From an uncultured Acetobacteraceae bacterium (GTDB lineage Bacteria; Pseudomonadota; Alphaproteobacteria; Acetobacterales; Acetobacteraceae): DNA of 64,000 nucleotides. Positions within the stretch are counted from its first letter, which is position 1. Each line of letters opens with the position of its first letter. A model generated the notes under the pieces. It made no database searches and had not been told where the DNA came from. It was given only the letters and a program-made list of their open reading frames with translations. Below are positions 33,983 through 42,408 of this stretch, piece by piece. The stretch covers positions 34,712 through 98,711 of the forward strand of contig CAIRCM010000136.1 of NCBI GenBank assembly GCA_903877125.1. Reading direction: 5' to 3'. The position numbers and the translations under genes are program-made.

Positions 33983-35290
33983 CTAATTCTCCGTCATAGC
34001 GCGAAAAATTCTCGCCATTTCCGCGGTCGCGGGTGCGACTGCGCTGTCCCAGTCGGACGGGAGATCAGGCGCTGCCGCGACCGGCCGGCCGGACCGAATC
34101 AGGTTCGCGGCCTGAGTCAGGGTTTCGGTCAAGCCCTCGATTGTCGGTTTCGATGAGAGAATATTAGCCGATATCGCGGACAGCCGGGCAGCGGTTTTAC
34201 TGGCGAAGGTATTGGTCACCACCAGTCCGCCGCAGGCGGCCATTTCCAGCACAGGATAACTCGTGTGCGGCGAGAGCATCGGGCACAGGAGAATATCGGA
34301 ATCGCGCAATTGTTGCGCGTAGCCCTGATAATCCCGCCAGGGCGCGGGGCGCAGGGTGTGACCTGAGCCGAGATCGAGATCCGGTAGACTCCCCCGTCCC
34401 CCGACCGCGAGAAACTCCCAGTTCCCATCCGCGAAGGCGCCGTCGGCGATCGCCTGGCGCAGGGCAGCCACCCCAAGGCCCAGCATATTCCGCGCATTGG
34501 TGGGGCGAGCATAGAACAGCAGACGGCGCGGCCGGGCGGGGCCTGGTCCCGTAGAGGGGTGGAAAACGCGAGCATCGATCGCGGGTTCGGATACCAGGGC
34601 GCGCTCGCAGAATTCAGGTTCGGCGAAACGTCCGATGGATTGACTGGCCAGGAAATCGAACAACAGGCGTTCGTTGATGATCGGAACAAAATCCAGATCG
34701 TAGGTTTCCAAGGCGAGGGCATAATTGCTCGACCACGCATGAAACCCGGGTTCGAAATCCTGGATCAGGTAAAAAAACCGTTCCGTTTTCATCTGCGACA
34801 GCAGCGGTTTGATCTGTTGCGCGGTGGTCCAGTGGGTGGCGAGGAACATATCGCGCGGCCCGATCGCGAGTGGTTCGGCGGCGTCACCGGCGAATGCTGC
34901 GCTGAGCGAGGGCGGATATTCCCGAGCGCCGGTCACGGCCAGCAAATGCTTCTCAAACCACGCCGGATCAGTGGCGGATCGGGTGGTGATGATGCGAACG
35001 GGAATACCCTCCCGCGCGACATGAAACGCGACAGTGATGATGGTATTCGGTCCGCCGGTCATGCTGACGGACGACAGAATCGGTTGGAGGATGTTAAGCG
35101 TCGGCTGATGCGATTTGGCAGCATCGATGCGAAGATACATCGGCGTTGCGGTTTGAACGTCGAGCAGACGGTCTCGGAATTTCCCAGGGTTCGTGATCTG
35201 TAGAAGATTCGCACCGAATTTCTCCGGGTCCTCGCGCAACAGCCGGAGGTGAGCGGCGATCTTGCGAGGGATATCGCGAAGCGCGGTCAT
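33983..35290 (-). CDS. Glycosyltransferase, WsaF-like (family 1/4 related)
   Basis: 435-residue cytoplasmic glycosyltransferase. The N terminus has LNILQPILSSVSMTGGPNTIITVAFHVAREGIPVRIIT, the start of a GT-B fold, and FFYLIQDFEPGFHAWSSNYALA, characteristic of WsaF-like rhamnosyltransferases that use dTDP-sugars. The C-terminal part has LLFYARPTNARNMLGLGV and SPHTSYPVLEMAACGGLVVTN, a typical GT-B nucleotide-sugar binding end. It starts 1 nt after the restored end of the FkbM gene and 4 nt before the GT2-deacetylase gene. Sugar specificity is not certain. Confidence 0.85.
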   Translation of the reverse strand: MTALRDIPRKIAAHLRLLREDPEKFGANLLQITNPGKFRDRLLDVQTATPMYLRIDAAKSHQPTLNILQPILSSVSMTGGPNTIITVAFHVAREGIPVRIITTRSATDPAWFEKHLLAVTGAREYPPSLSAAFAGDAAEPLAIGPRDMFLATHWTTAQQIKPLLSQMKTERFFYLIQDFEPGFHAWSSNYALALETYDLDFVPIINERLLFDFLASQSIGRFAEPEFCERALVSEPAIDARVFHPSTGPGPARPRRLLFYARPTNARNMLGLGVAALRQAIADGAFADGNWEFLAVGGRGSLPDLDLGSGHTLRPAPWRDYQGYAQQLRDSDILLCPMLSPHTSYPVLEMAACGGLVVTNTFASKTAARLSAISANILSSKPTIEGLTETLTQAANLIRSGRPVAAAPDLPSDWDSAVAPATAEMARIFRAMTEN

Positions 35291-35296
35291 ATCAAA

Positions 35297-36208
35297 TCAA
35301 CGACAAAGGCTGGCAAACGATGGCCGTGACCAGATACTGGCGATCCGCGCGGCATGCGATGAAATTAAGTCCAATAAAATCCTCGTCTGCCAGCTCGAAG
35401 GGCTTGAACGCGACGCCATGAGGCAGCAATTTCCCAACGAGAAAGCCATGCGAGGAAAAAAACGATAGAAATCTTCGAGGAAAACCCGTGTCCGAAGATT
35501 GACCTGCCCATATTCGAACTGGATGACGTCGATCGCCTTGCGGGCGAAGGTGTCTGCGAAGCTATTAAGAACCGACAGTTCGGCGCCTTCCACGTCAATT
35601 TTCAGGAAATCGATGTGGGTAATGCCATGTTCGGACACGTAAGCGTGGCCGGTGGTGATGGCAGCCTTCATTTCCTCGAAATGTGTCACGCCATGATTGG
35701 GCTTGGCAATATCCATCGCCAACCTGACCGTGCTGGATGCCGTGTCGCTTTCCGAAGTGTAGTAAAGGGTGATTTCCCCCTTCATGTCTCCCAGACCAAA
35801 TGCGTTGACGATCAACCGACCGTCGAAAGGCGTGGCATTCGCAACCAACTTGGCGGACGTTGCTGGGGCGATCTCGAAAGCATGAACTGTTGCGTCGGGC
35901 AGGTATCTCATCGCCGCGAGCGACCAGTCGCCAACATTGGCACCAACATCGAGGACGGTACAAGGCGAGAATTGGCTCAACTGTTGCATTAGCACGGCTT
36001 CTCCATTGATATCAATGGAGAATTCGCTGTTCTTCCAACCGCGAATAGTGCCATAGCTGAAATCAACGAGGGCGCGTACGCCGTTCGCCGCCCGCTCCTG
36101 CACGACATGACGTGCCAGCCAACTGCGGTCGCCGGGTGAAAGGCGGGCGAGTAGATGCTTCAAGATGGTGACGCCGGCCTTAGCTGCCAGCCGTGTGACA
36201 TTAGGCAT
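35297..36208 (-). CDS. FkbM-family methyltransferase with a C-terminal frameshift
   Basis: SAM-dependent methyltransferase of the FkbM group acting on a polysaccharide or lipid. TVLDVGANVGDWSLAA (residues about 84-99) is the SAM-binding motif, and IDFLKIDVEGAELSVLNSF is the FkbM core. After FYRFF the reading frame departs from the family. On the reverse strand a run of seven T follows CG at 35462-35456. Adding one T restores a good C-terminal sequence (SSHGFLVGKLLPHGV, then LADEDFIGLNFIA) ending with TGA at 35292, one base before the ATG of the next gene. As given, the frame stops at 35297 with a foreign tail. It is a true frameshift, a slippery tract, or a sequencing error. Confidence 0.85.
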   Translation of the reverse strand: MPNVTRLAAKAGVTILKHLLARLSPGDRSWLARHVVQERAANGVRALVDFSYGTIRGWKNSEFSIDINGEAVLMQQLSQFSPCTVLDVGANVGDWSLAAMRYLPDATVHAFEIAPATSAKLVANATPFDGRLIVNAFGLGDMKGEITLYYTSESDTASSTVRLAMDIAKPNHGVTHFEEMKAAITTGHAYVSEHGITHIDFLKIDVEGAELSVLNSFADTFARKAIDVIQFEYGQVNLRTRVFLEDFYRFFPRMAFSLGNCCLMASRSSPSSWQTRILLDLISSHAARIASIWSRPSFASLCR

Positions 36209-36277
36209 GGAGCGTAATCCCCTGTCGTGACGGCGCCCCCTTACGCCATGTCGATAAACCGCGCAAAGGCCACTTTT

Positions 36278-37426
36278 TCATCGCAGCGCTTCCGCCACGA
36301 TATCGGCCAAAGCGGGCGGGACGCGTCGGGCCCGCTGTCGCACTAGTACCCAGAATCTCCAGACCGCGAAACACGGTTTCAACCTCTTTTGATGGACGAT
36401 GCTTTTGGTCCAAACGAAGGGCCGCGCCTCTTCGTTGTAGCTGGCGATGAAGCTGTCGATATGGTCCTGCAGCTCGGGGACGCTGGCGAACGAACCGCCT
36501 TTGAGCGATTTCGCGGACAGGATTGAGAACCAGATCTCGATCTGGTTCAGCCAGGACGTGTGTGTCGGGGTGTAATGGAAATGGACGTTCGGGTGGCGTG
36601 CCAGCCACATATCGCGCTTCGGTTTGTGCGTTGACAAGTTGTCCAGGATCACATGGATCTCCTTGCCCGGGTGCTGCTTCACGACGCGGTTCATGAAATC
36701 GAGGAATTCCAACCGGCGCCGACGTTTGTAATGCCGGCCCGAGACCTCGCCGGTGCCAACATTGAGCGCTGCGAACAAGGTCGTGGTCCCGTTCCGCTTA
36801 TAATCGTGTGACTGCCCGATCATGGCACGCCCGCCGGGAAGCTTCAGATAGCCTTGGGCCCGCTTCAACGCCTGGATCGAGGGCTTCTCGTCGACCGACA
36901 GCACCACCGCGTTGTCGGGCGGGTTCATATAAAGACCAACGATTTCAGCGGCCTTTGGAACAAAATCGGGGTCCGAGCTCTGACACCAGGATTTGCGGCC
37001 CGACAGGTCGATCTTCTGCGCGCGCAGGAAACGCCAGATATACTGCTCGTGAATGTCGCCCAGTTCGCGCGACAACAACTGCGCCGTCCAGTTCGAATAG
37101 CCCGCTGGTGGTGCCTGATCCAACATCGCAAGGATGCGCCGGTCATGCTCGGGGCCGTATTTGGCCGGGGCTCCGCGGTCGCCGGTCTCGCTCAGGCCGG
37201 CGAGCCGGTCGCGGGCATAACGCACACGCCACTTCGAGGCAGTGCCAATCGTACAACCGATCTCGCGCGCGATTGCCCTGGTGCCCCGGCCGGACGCGGC
37301 CAGAAGGACGATCCGAGCACGATCGCGCATGCGCGCCTCACTCTTGCGGGAGCCAGCAAGCGCTTCGAGGGCGATACGCTCCTCCATATTCAGAGCGATC
37401 ACGGTCGTTAGGGGAATGGCTTTCAT
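36278..37426 (-). CDS. IS630-family transposase
   Basis: 382-residue transposase with an N-terminal helix-turn-helix (GTRAIAREIGCTIGTASKW, about residues 55-73), the IS630 signature VVLSVDEKPSIQAL (first Asp), IHVILDNLSTHK (second Asp) and HTSWLNQIEIWFSIL (catalytic Glu). The reading frame does not stop inside the element: about 21 residues (VRQRARR onward) are encoded by the flanking polysaccharide DNA, ending at 36278. This may indicate a mutated stop or an unusual end. It lies on the same strand as the polysaccharide operon. Confidence 0.93.
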   Translation of the reverse strand: MKAIPLTTVIALNMEERIALEALAGSRKSEARMRDRARIVLLAASGRGTRAIAREIGCTIGTASKWRVRYARDRLAGLSETGDRGAPAKYGPEHDRRILAMLDQAPPAGYSNWTAQLLSRELGDIHEQYIWRFLRAQKIDLSGRKSWCQSSDPDFVPKAAEIVGLYMNPPDNAVVLSVDEKPSIQALKRAQGYLKLPGGRAMIGQSHDYKRNGTTTLFAALNVGTGEVSGRHYKRRRRLEFLDFMNRVVKQHPGKEIHVILDNLSTHKPKRDMWLARHPNVHFHYTPTHTSWLNQIEIWFSILSAKSLKGGSFASVPELQDHIDSFIASYNEEARPFVWTKSIVHQKRLKPCFAVWRFWVLVRQRARRVPPALADIVAEALR

Positions 37427-37469
37427 ACCCCCTACGAATCATGACTCAGGCTTCAGCGATAGTGGGTAC
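36346..37469 (-). mobile_element. IS630-family insertion sequence inserted at a CTAG site
   Basis: 1,124-bp element. Its ends are GTACCCA (36346-36352) and TGGGTAC (37463-37469), an inverted repeat that stays similar over about 14 bp (GTACCCA-nn-ATC-n-C). Each end is flanked by TA within CTAG (36344-36345 and 37470-37471), the expected 2-bp target duplication for IS630 insertion into CTAG. It interrupts a glycosyltransferase gene fragment in the polysaccharide operon. Confidence 0.85.
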
Positions 37470-37763
37470 TAGTTTGATCGCAAGGCGTGGCCATAGGCGA
37501 CGCGTCAGCCCCAGCAAGGCTTTGGTTTGGGACAGGAAGCGGCGTACGCTGAGACCGCCTGGCGGCAGCACTTCGATATCGGTCACGGTCAGGTTCGGCA
37601 TCTTGGCGTCACCCAATACCCTGCGCACCGCGGCGTGGTGCAAGGGATGGGCGGCGAAGACCACCGGTTCGTCCCCCGCGGCAATCAGGATCGCCGCCAG
37701 CTTGCCGGCGTTGCCCGGCGCGTGATGAGCATTGGGGAAGATGGGTTCGATAACCAGGATCAT
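37470..37763 (-). pseudogene. Glycosyltransferase N-terminal fragment interrupted by IS630
   Basis: The first 98 codons of a GT-B-like glycosyltransferase: MILVIEPIFPNAHHAPGNAG and AAGDEPVVFAAHP, then LPPGGLSVRRFLSQTKALLGL. ATG 37763 overlaps the flippase stop (ATGA), so it belongs to the operon. The IS630 insertion cuts the frame at AIKL. On the other side of the element, 36209-36343 is only 135 bp, too short for the missing remainder of a roughly 370-residue enzyme, so further deletion has occurred. If the IS were removed, the frame would run to the stop at 36278. Therefore the gene is not functional as a full transferase. Confidence 0.7.
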
Positions 37764-39286
37764 ATCCGAGCCTTGCTAAAAATCTCAAGTTTGCGAGAAA
37801 GCTTTGGGGCGATGCCGAGGAGGAAGCGCTCCGCTCCGTCCGACCGGCCGGCAGCAAGCCACATCGCCGTGATCGAGACAGCATAGATGACGGTGCCGAT
37901 GCCGCACCGGATCGCTAAATCTGCCGCGACCGACAGCTGTTCGACCCCGATCGTGGGCGTCCACGCCATGTGAAGAATGCCGAGACCCGCCACCATCCCG
38001 AGGCAACCGGCGCTCGCGCGCCAAAGTCGGTTGGCAAGTTCCGCGGCACCGATATCCATTCGCGGCAACGTAACCCAGAGGTAAAGCAACTGGTCGATCA
38101 ATGACGCGATCGCCACGGCTATTGCCGCTCCGATAAGTCCGTATCTCGCCAAAAGAAACCACAACAGCGGTATCCGAACAGCCACCGATATCGTTACCAT
38201 CACCAACGTCATTCTCAAATTTCCAACGGCGCTGTAGAAGGCTTCGCTAATTACCCGGAACATTGTAACCGTGCTGACTGCAGCGGCGATCTGCACGATC
38301 GGGATCGCGGCCACCCATCGCTCACCCAGCATCAGTCGGACCATCGGGTCCGCGACCAGCGATATGCCCATACCGGCCGGTAGAGCGATCAGGAAAGCGG
38401 CCTCGATCGTGTCGAGGTAGAGTTTGCGCGGGGTTGCGTTGGCATTGTTCAGAACGATAAAGGCGGAAAACAATGCCCGGTGCAGCGGTTCAATGGCTTC
38501 GGTCAAAGGCAACGAGCCGATCTCCTGCCCGATGGAAAACACGGCCACGTCGGTTGTCGTTAAAACCCGACCGATCATGAAATTGTCTGCCCGGTCCCGA
38601 ATCTGGGATATCAGCGAGACGGCCCAGTTCCACAGTGAAAATCCGATCAGGTCCCGCCAGGCACGCAGGCTAAAGCGCGGCCTGTAAACCGATATGGTAT
38701 AGCTCTGTATCAACCGGGCGACGCGGGTCACCAGGATGCCGCCGATGAGCGCCCAGTAATTGCGCCAAATGACGGCGAGGACAATCGTCAACGCCACGCC
38801 CGCGATGCGAGACAGGACCTGGAGGTGGAATTCCTTTCGAAAGGTCATGTGGCGGCGGAAATCGACGGTGCCGATATTCTCGAATCCGGAAATCAGAGTG
38901 GCGATGGCCAGTGCAAGCAGGACAAGCACAAGCCGAGGTTCCTTCAAGAAGGCGGCCGTCGGCCAAGCTACAGCGGCGATGATCATGGCGGTCAGCAATC
39001 CGCGCAAAATGCCCAGTCCGAAGGCTGTATCGTAGGTGTCTCGCGTTGTGGACGGCAGTCGCATCAGCGCGTCTTGTACGCCGAAGGCGGACAGTGCATC
39101 GACTGTCGCGGCGAACGCCGTGCCCAGCGCGACCAACCCAAAATCCGTAGGTTCCAGCAGGCGCACGAGGATGAGTGTACTCAATAGTCCTAGATTACGG
39201 GTCGCAAAACGCCAAGCAACAATCCACCCGGTGCTGGTCGCGATGCGACCGGTGAGCGATGCGGGGTCGGGAGCGGCCTCGGTCAT
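37760..39286 (-). CDS. Polysaccharide flippase, Wzx/WzxC type
   Basis: Inner-membrane protein of 508 residues with about 12-14 transmembrane helices. The opening GWIVAWRFATRNLGLLSTLILVRLLEPTDFGLVALGTAFA is typical of lipid-linked oligosaccharide flippases of the WzxC/RfbX family, as are ISQIRDRADNFMIGRVLTTTDVAVF and the later AFYSAVGNLRMTLVMV. It should move undecaprenyl-linked repeat units to the periplasm. It starts 10 nt after the UDP-xylose synthase gene and overlaps the following glycosyltransferase fragment. Confidence 0.9.
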   Translation of the reverse strand: MTEAAPDPASLTGRIATSTGWIVAWRFATRNLGLLSTLILVRLLEPTDFGLVALGTAFAATVDALSAFGVQDALMRLPSTTRDTYDTAFGLGILRGLLTAMIIAAVAWPTAAFLKEPRLVLVLLALAIATLISGFENIGTVDFRRHMTFRKEFHLQVLSRIAGVALTIVLAVIWRNYWALIGGILVTRVARLIQSYTISVYRPRFSLRAWRDLIGFSLWNWAVSLISQIRDRADNFMIGRVLTTTDVAVFSIGQEIGSLPLTEAIEPLHRALFSAFIVLNNANATPRKLYLDTIEAAFLIALPAGMGISLVADPMVRLMLGERWVAAIPIVQIAAAVSTVTMFRVISEAFYSAVGNLRMTLVMVTISVAVRIPLLWFLLARYGLIGAAIAVAIASLIDQLLYLWVTLPRMDIGAAELANRLWRASAGCLGMVAGLGILHMAWTPTIGVEQLSVAADLAIRCGIGTVIYAVSITAMWLAAGRSDGAERFLLGIAPKLSRKLEIFSKARI

Positions 39287-39296
39287 GCGGCCAGCA

Positions 39297-40277
39297 TCAA
39301 CCCGCCGTCACACCCTCGCGTTCCCGCGAGTCAGCCAGCATCCGTCGAAAATACGCCGCAGCCTGCAGCAAACCATCGTCCAGTGCAACCTTCGGCTCCC
39401 AACCCAACACCGACCGTGCCATGGCAATGTCCGGGCAACGCTGCATCGGGTCGTCCTGCGGAAGCGGCCGGAACACGATCCGAGACTTCGCGCCGGTCAA
39501 CCGGATTACTCGCTCGGCCAGTTCCCGCACCGGTATTTCGTGCGGATTGCCGACATTGATCGGACCCGTCACCTCGGGCCCGGTCGCCATCAGGCGCATC
39601 ATGCCGTCGATCAAATCGTCCACGTAGCAGAAAGCGCGCGTCTGCATGCCGTCGCCGTAAAGGGTGATGTCCTCCCCCCGCAACGCCTGTACGATGAAGT
39701 TCGACACCACACGACCGTCGTTCGGATGCATCCGCGGACCGTAGGTGTTGAAGATGCGCACGACTTTGATCTGCACCTTGTGCTGCCGGTAATAATCGAA
39801 AAACAGTGTCTCGGCGCAACGCTTGCCCTCGTCGTAACAGGCCCGAGGGCCCAGCGTGTTGACGTTGCCGCGGTAATCCTCGGTCTGCGGGTGAACCGTG
39901 GGGTCGCCGTAGACCTCGCTGGTCGACGCCTGCAGGATCTTCGCACCCACCCGCTTCGCCAGACCCAGCATGTTGATCGCACCGATCACGCTGGTTTTGG
40001 TCGTCTGCACCGGGTCGAACTGGTAATGCACCGGCGACGCCGGGCAGGCCAGATTGTAAATCTCGTCAACCTCCACATACAGCGGGAAGGTCACGTCGTG
40101 GCGCATGGCCTCAAAGTTGGGTTCGCCCAGCAGGTGGGCGATGTTGTCCTTCCGGCCGGTGAAATAATTGTCGACGCACAGAACGTCCGCCCCCTCCCGC
40201 ACCAACCGCTCGCACAGATGGGAGCCAAGGAACCCGGCACCGCCGGTTACCAGAACACGCTTACGGGTCAGCGACAT
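39297..40277 (-). CDS. uxs: UDP-glucuronate decarboxylase (UDP-xylose synthase)
   Basis: Extended SDR enzyme of 326 residues that makes UDP-xylose from UDP-glucuronate. [15 protein letters not shown] is the NAD-binding motif, and [54 protein letters not shown] (catalytic Tyr and Lys) and [21 protein letters not shown] are diagnostic UXS segments. Cytoplasmic. It is the first gene of the leftward polysaccharide operon, so the polymer probably contains xylose or a derivative. The racemase-like gene lies 35 nt upstream on the same strand. Confidence 0.95.
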   Translation of the reverse strand: MSLTRKRVLVTGGAGFLGSHLCERLVREGADVLCVDNYFTGRKDNIAHLLGEPNFEAMRHDVTFPLYVEVDEIYNLACPASPVHYQFDPVQTTKTSVIGAINMLGLAKRVGAKILQASTSEVYGDPTVHPQTEDYRGNVNTLGPRACYDEGKRCAETLFFDYYRQHKVQIKVVRIFNTYGPRMHPNDGRVVSNFIVQALRGEDITLYGDGMQTRAFCYVDDLIDGMMRLMATGPEVTGPINVGNPHEIPVRELAERVIRLTGAKSRIVFRPLPQDDPMQRCPDIAMARSVLGWEPKVALDDGLLQAAAYFRRMLADSREREGVTAG

Positions 40278-40312
40278 CGCAATTCCTTATGGGATCAGCC
40301 GTGGCCAAACTG

Positions 40313-41086
40313 TCAAAGGCCGTTTGGGGAAGCAAGCGATAAGCATGTCACGCGATCGGCGGGCGGCCCGAAATCACGCGGCCGCAACCCGGCATGCAGC
40401 CAGACAATCAGTGAGTAGATGTCGTAGACAGGAATACCAAGGCTTTCCCGGATCGCATGCGCATAAGGCGGCATATTCGTGCACTCCAGAACAATCGCCC
40501 CAACCTCCGGATGCCCCCGCACCAACGCCCGCGCCGCGTCCAGGATGTCGCGCGCCGCCAGACCGATGTCCATGTCTTCCTTTTCCCCCAGGATCAGCAC
40601 CCGGAAGAATTCCCGCCCAGCTTCGGTGCCAACGATGGGCGTGTCCAGCGGCACCCCAGCGGCGGCCAGATGCGCCGGGGTCAGGGACTGCGCCGACACA
40701 CTGACAACCCCCACCCGTTTGCCCGGCGGCAGTGTCGCCTGCACCCACGGCACCTGCATCAGCGAACTGGTCGCCACCGGCACCTTCACATGTGCCGCGA
40801 GTTCCTTCTGAAACAGCGCCAGGAAGCCGCAATTGGTGGTGATCGCCTCCGCCCCCTGAGCCACCAGATCCGCCGCCGCATCCAGAAAATCCGGCAGCAG
40901 CCCAGCCGCGCCGTTCAGCACGACCTTTTCCGGACTCGCGCCCTTCACCACCTTGTACAGCACCGGAAACGGCCAGGTCGTGGCGTTGCCCATGTCGCCG
41001 GGGATGCGGGGAAACCGCGCCTCCAGCATCAGGATGCCCAGGGGGGCGCCGTAAACGGCCTTGCCGCCTTTCGCGATGGTGCTCAT
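40313..41086 (-). CDS. Aspartate/glutamate racemase family protein
   Basis: 257 residues from ATG 41086 (an ATG six codons upstream is less likely). Two cysteines are placed as in the racemase superfamily: the first in AEAITTNCGFLALFQ, the second in VGAIVLECTNMPPYAHAI. The family includes Asp, Glu and hydantoin racemases and maleate isomerases; the VLECTNMPPYA form is closer to hydantoin-racemase-like/arylmalonate-decarboxylase relatives. Substrate unknown. It diverges from the RraA-like gene with only 48 nt between them, pointing to shared regulation of a small catabolic set. Confidence 0.82.
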   Translation of the reverse strand: MSTIAKGGKAVYGAPLGILMLEARFPRIPGDMGNATTWPFPVLYKVVKGASPEKVVLNGAAGLLPDFLDAAADLVAQGAEAITTNCGFLALFQKELAAHVKVPVATSSLMQVPWVQATLPPGKRVGVVSVSAQSLTPAHLAAAGVPLDTPIVGTEAGREFFRVLILGEKEDMDIGLAARDILDAARALVRGHPEVGAIVLECTNMPPYAHAIRESLGIPVYDIYSLIVWLHAGLRPRDFGPPADRVTCLSLASPNGL

Positions 41087-41134
41087 GCCGCTAGTTAGCC
41101 CCAAACCAACCGGCTACCAACAGGAGACGAAACC

Positions 41135-41830
41135 ATGACCGACCGGCCCTTCACCCAGGCAGACCTGGACGTTCTGGCGCAGTGGGACACGCCCACCATC
41201 TGCAACGGGCTGGAGATCACCAATCCCGAGCGTCGCGCCTTTGGCTACACGGTCGAGCCGATGGTCTGCATCGACCCCAAGGCCAAGCCGATCGTCGGCT
41301 TGGCGCGCGTGGGGATGATCCGCTCCACCGAACAGCCGCGTGGCAAAGTAACCGACCGCGTCGACTGGTACGACTACGTCGCTCGGCAGGACTTCCCCAC
41401 CATCGCCGTGCTCCAGGATATCGACGGCCGCGTCGGCTACGGCGCTTATTGGGGGGAGGTGCAGTCCACCATTCATAAGGCCCTGGGCGCCATCGGCTGC
41501 GTCACCAACGGGTCGTTCCGCGACCTGGATATGTGGGCACCAGGCTTCCAGATGGTCGGCGGCCGAGTCGGCCCGAGCCATGCGTGGGTGCATATGGTGG
41601 ATTTCGGCAAGCCGGTGAATATCTTCGGCATGCAGGTCGGCCACGATGACGTCATCCATGCAGATTTCCACGGCGCCGTCGTCATTCCCGCGGACTCGGT
41701 CAAGAAGCTGCCGGCCGCGATCGACCTGATCTCCCGACGGGAGGCAGTGATCCTCGACGTCTGCAAATCCCCCGACTTCACGCCCGCCAAACTCCGCGAA
41801 GCGCTGCGGCGGTCCGGTGAGATTCACTGA
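41135..41830 (+). CDS. RraA-like / HMG-aldolase family protein
   Basis: 231-residue protein of the RraA/dimethylmenaquinone-methyltransferase superfamily. DTPTICNGLEI and the core GYGAYWGEVQSTIHKALGAIGCVTNGSFRDLDMW hold the conserved Asp-metal site (GxVTNGxxRD). Relatives include 4-hydroxy-4-methyl-2-oxoglutarate aldolase and oxaloacetate decarboxylase as well as regulators of RNase E; the enzyme class is more probable in this catabolic setting. The ATG follows GGAGACG. A perfect inverted-repeat terminator follows at 41839. Confidence 0.85.
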   Translation: MTDRPFTQADLDVLAQWDTPTICNGLEITNPERRAFGYTVEPMVCIDPKAKPIVGLARVGMIRSTEQPRGKVTDRVDWYDYVARQDFPTIAVLQDIDGRVGYGAYWGEVQSTIHKALGAIGCVTNGSFRDLDMWAPGFQMVGGRVGPSHAWVHMVDFGKPVNIFGMQVGHDDVIHADFHGAVVIPADSVKKLPAAIDLISRREAVILDVCKSPDFTPAKLREALRRSGEIH

Positions 41831-41838
41831 CCGAAGCT

Positions 41839-41874
41839 GCTTCGATGGCCGGGTTTTGACCCGGCCATCGAAGC
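41839..41874. terminator. Inverted repeat (bidirectional terminator) between RraA-like and phasin genes
   Basis: A perfect 16-bp stem, 41839-41854 pairing with 41859-41874, loop TTTG. The core is GCTTCGATGGCCGGGT. It lacks a strong T-tract on either side, so it may act in Rho-assisted termination or mRNA protection. It lies between convergent genes. Confidence 0.7.
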
Positions 41875-41880
41875 GTTGTC

Positions 41881-42309
41881 TCAGCCCTGACCAGCCAAAG
41901 ACTTCACTTCCTCCATCGCCTCCGTGAAGCGCTGGTTCAGCAGCGCCATCGCTTCGGCGTTCGACCGTTGAATCAGGTCGCCCAGTTCCTTCATGTTCGC
42001 CACCGCGTGCTCATACGCCTGCTTCAGCAGCTCCGCCTGCTTGGCCGCCTTCGCCTGCGGGTCCTCCGGCAGCGCCAAGGCGCGCATCGCCTCGGTCATC
42101 TCGCTCATGCCCTGCTGCATGATCTCCATGTGCCGCTTGGCGACCGCCTGAGCGCCCTCCATCGCGATCCGGTTGGCCGCGGTCAGCGTCTCCATGTTCC
42201 GGCGGCTTGCAGAAACGAACGCCTCCATGTTCGGGGCGGCCGGCATCTTCATGCTGGCGAACAGCTTCGTGAATTCGCTGAAGTCCGGCATTTTCGGGAA
42301 CTCGGTCAT
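41881..42309 (-). CDS. Phasin family protein
   Basis: 142-residue amphipathic helical protein that coats polyhydroxyalkanoate granules. FSEFTKLFASMKMPAAPNMEAFVSASRRNMETLTAANR is the phasin start, followed by MEIMQQGMSEMTEAM and MKELGDLIQRSNAEAM. ATG 42309 (MTEFPKM) is chosen because AAGGACG precedes it; the upstream start at 42342 lies in the promoter. A palindromic TGCAGTGCA-type element precedes it (42327-42343), resembling PhaR operators of phasin genes. Stands alone between convergent RraA and divergent CoA-transferase genes. Confidence 0.9.
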   Translation of the reverse strand: MTEFPKMPDFSEFTKLFASMKMPAAPNMEAFVSASRRNMETLTAANRIAMEGAQAVAKRHMEIMQQGMSEMTEAMRALALPEDPQAKAAKQAELLKQAYEHAVANMKELGDLIQRSNAEAMALLNQRFTEAMEEVKSLAGQG

Positions 42310-42326
42310 AGTGGGCGTCCTTTTTA

Positions 42327-42343
42327 TTGTGCAGTGCAGCATA
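42327..42343 (-). promoter_or_regulatory. Putative PhaR-type operator upstream of the phasin gene
   Basis: TTGTGCAGTGCAGCATA at 42327-42343 (given on the + strand) is 18 nt before the phasin start. It is TGC/GCA-rich and resembles the elements bound by the PHA-responsive repressor PhaR in alphaproteobacteria. Binding is inference from family knowledge. Confidence 0.4.
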
Positions 42344-42408
42344 TGGGGTCCGGCACTAGGAAACGCAAGCCTTTCCGGTCAGCATGCGCATGACAAAAGG
42401 AGGACACA

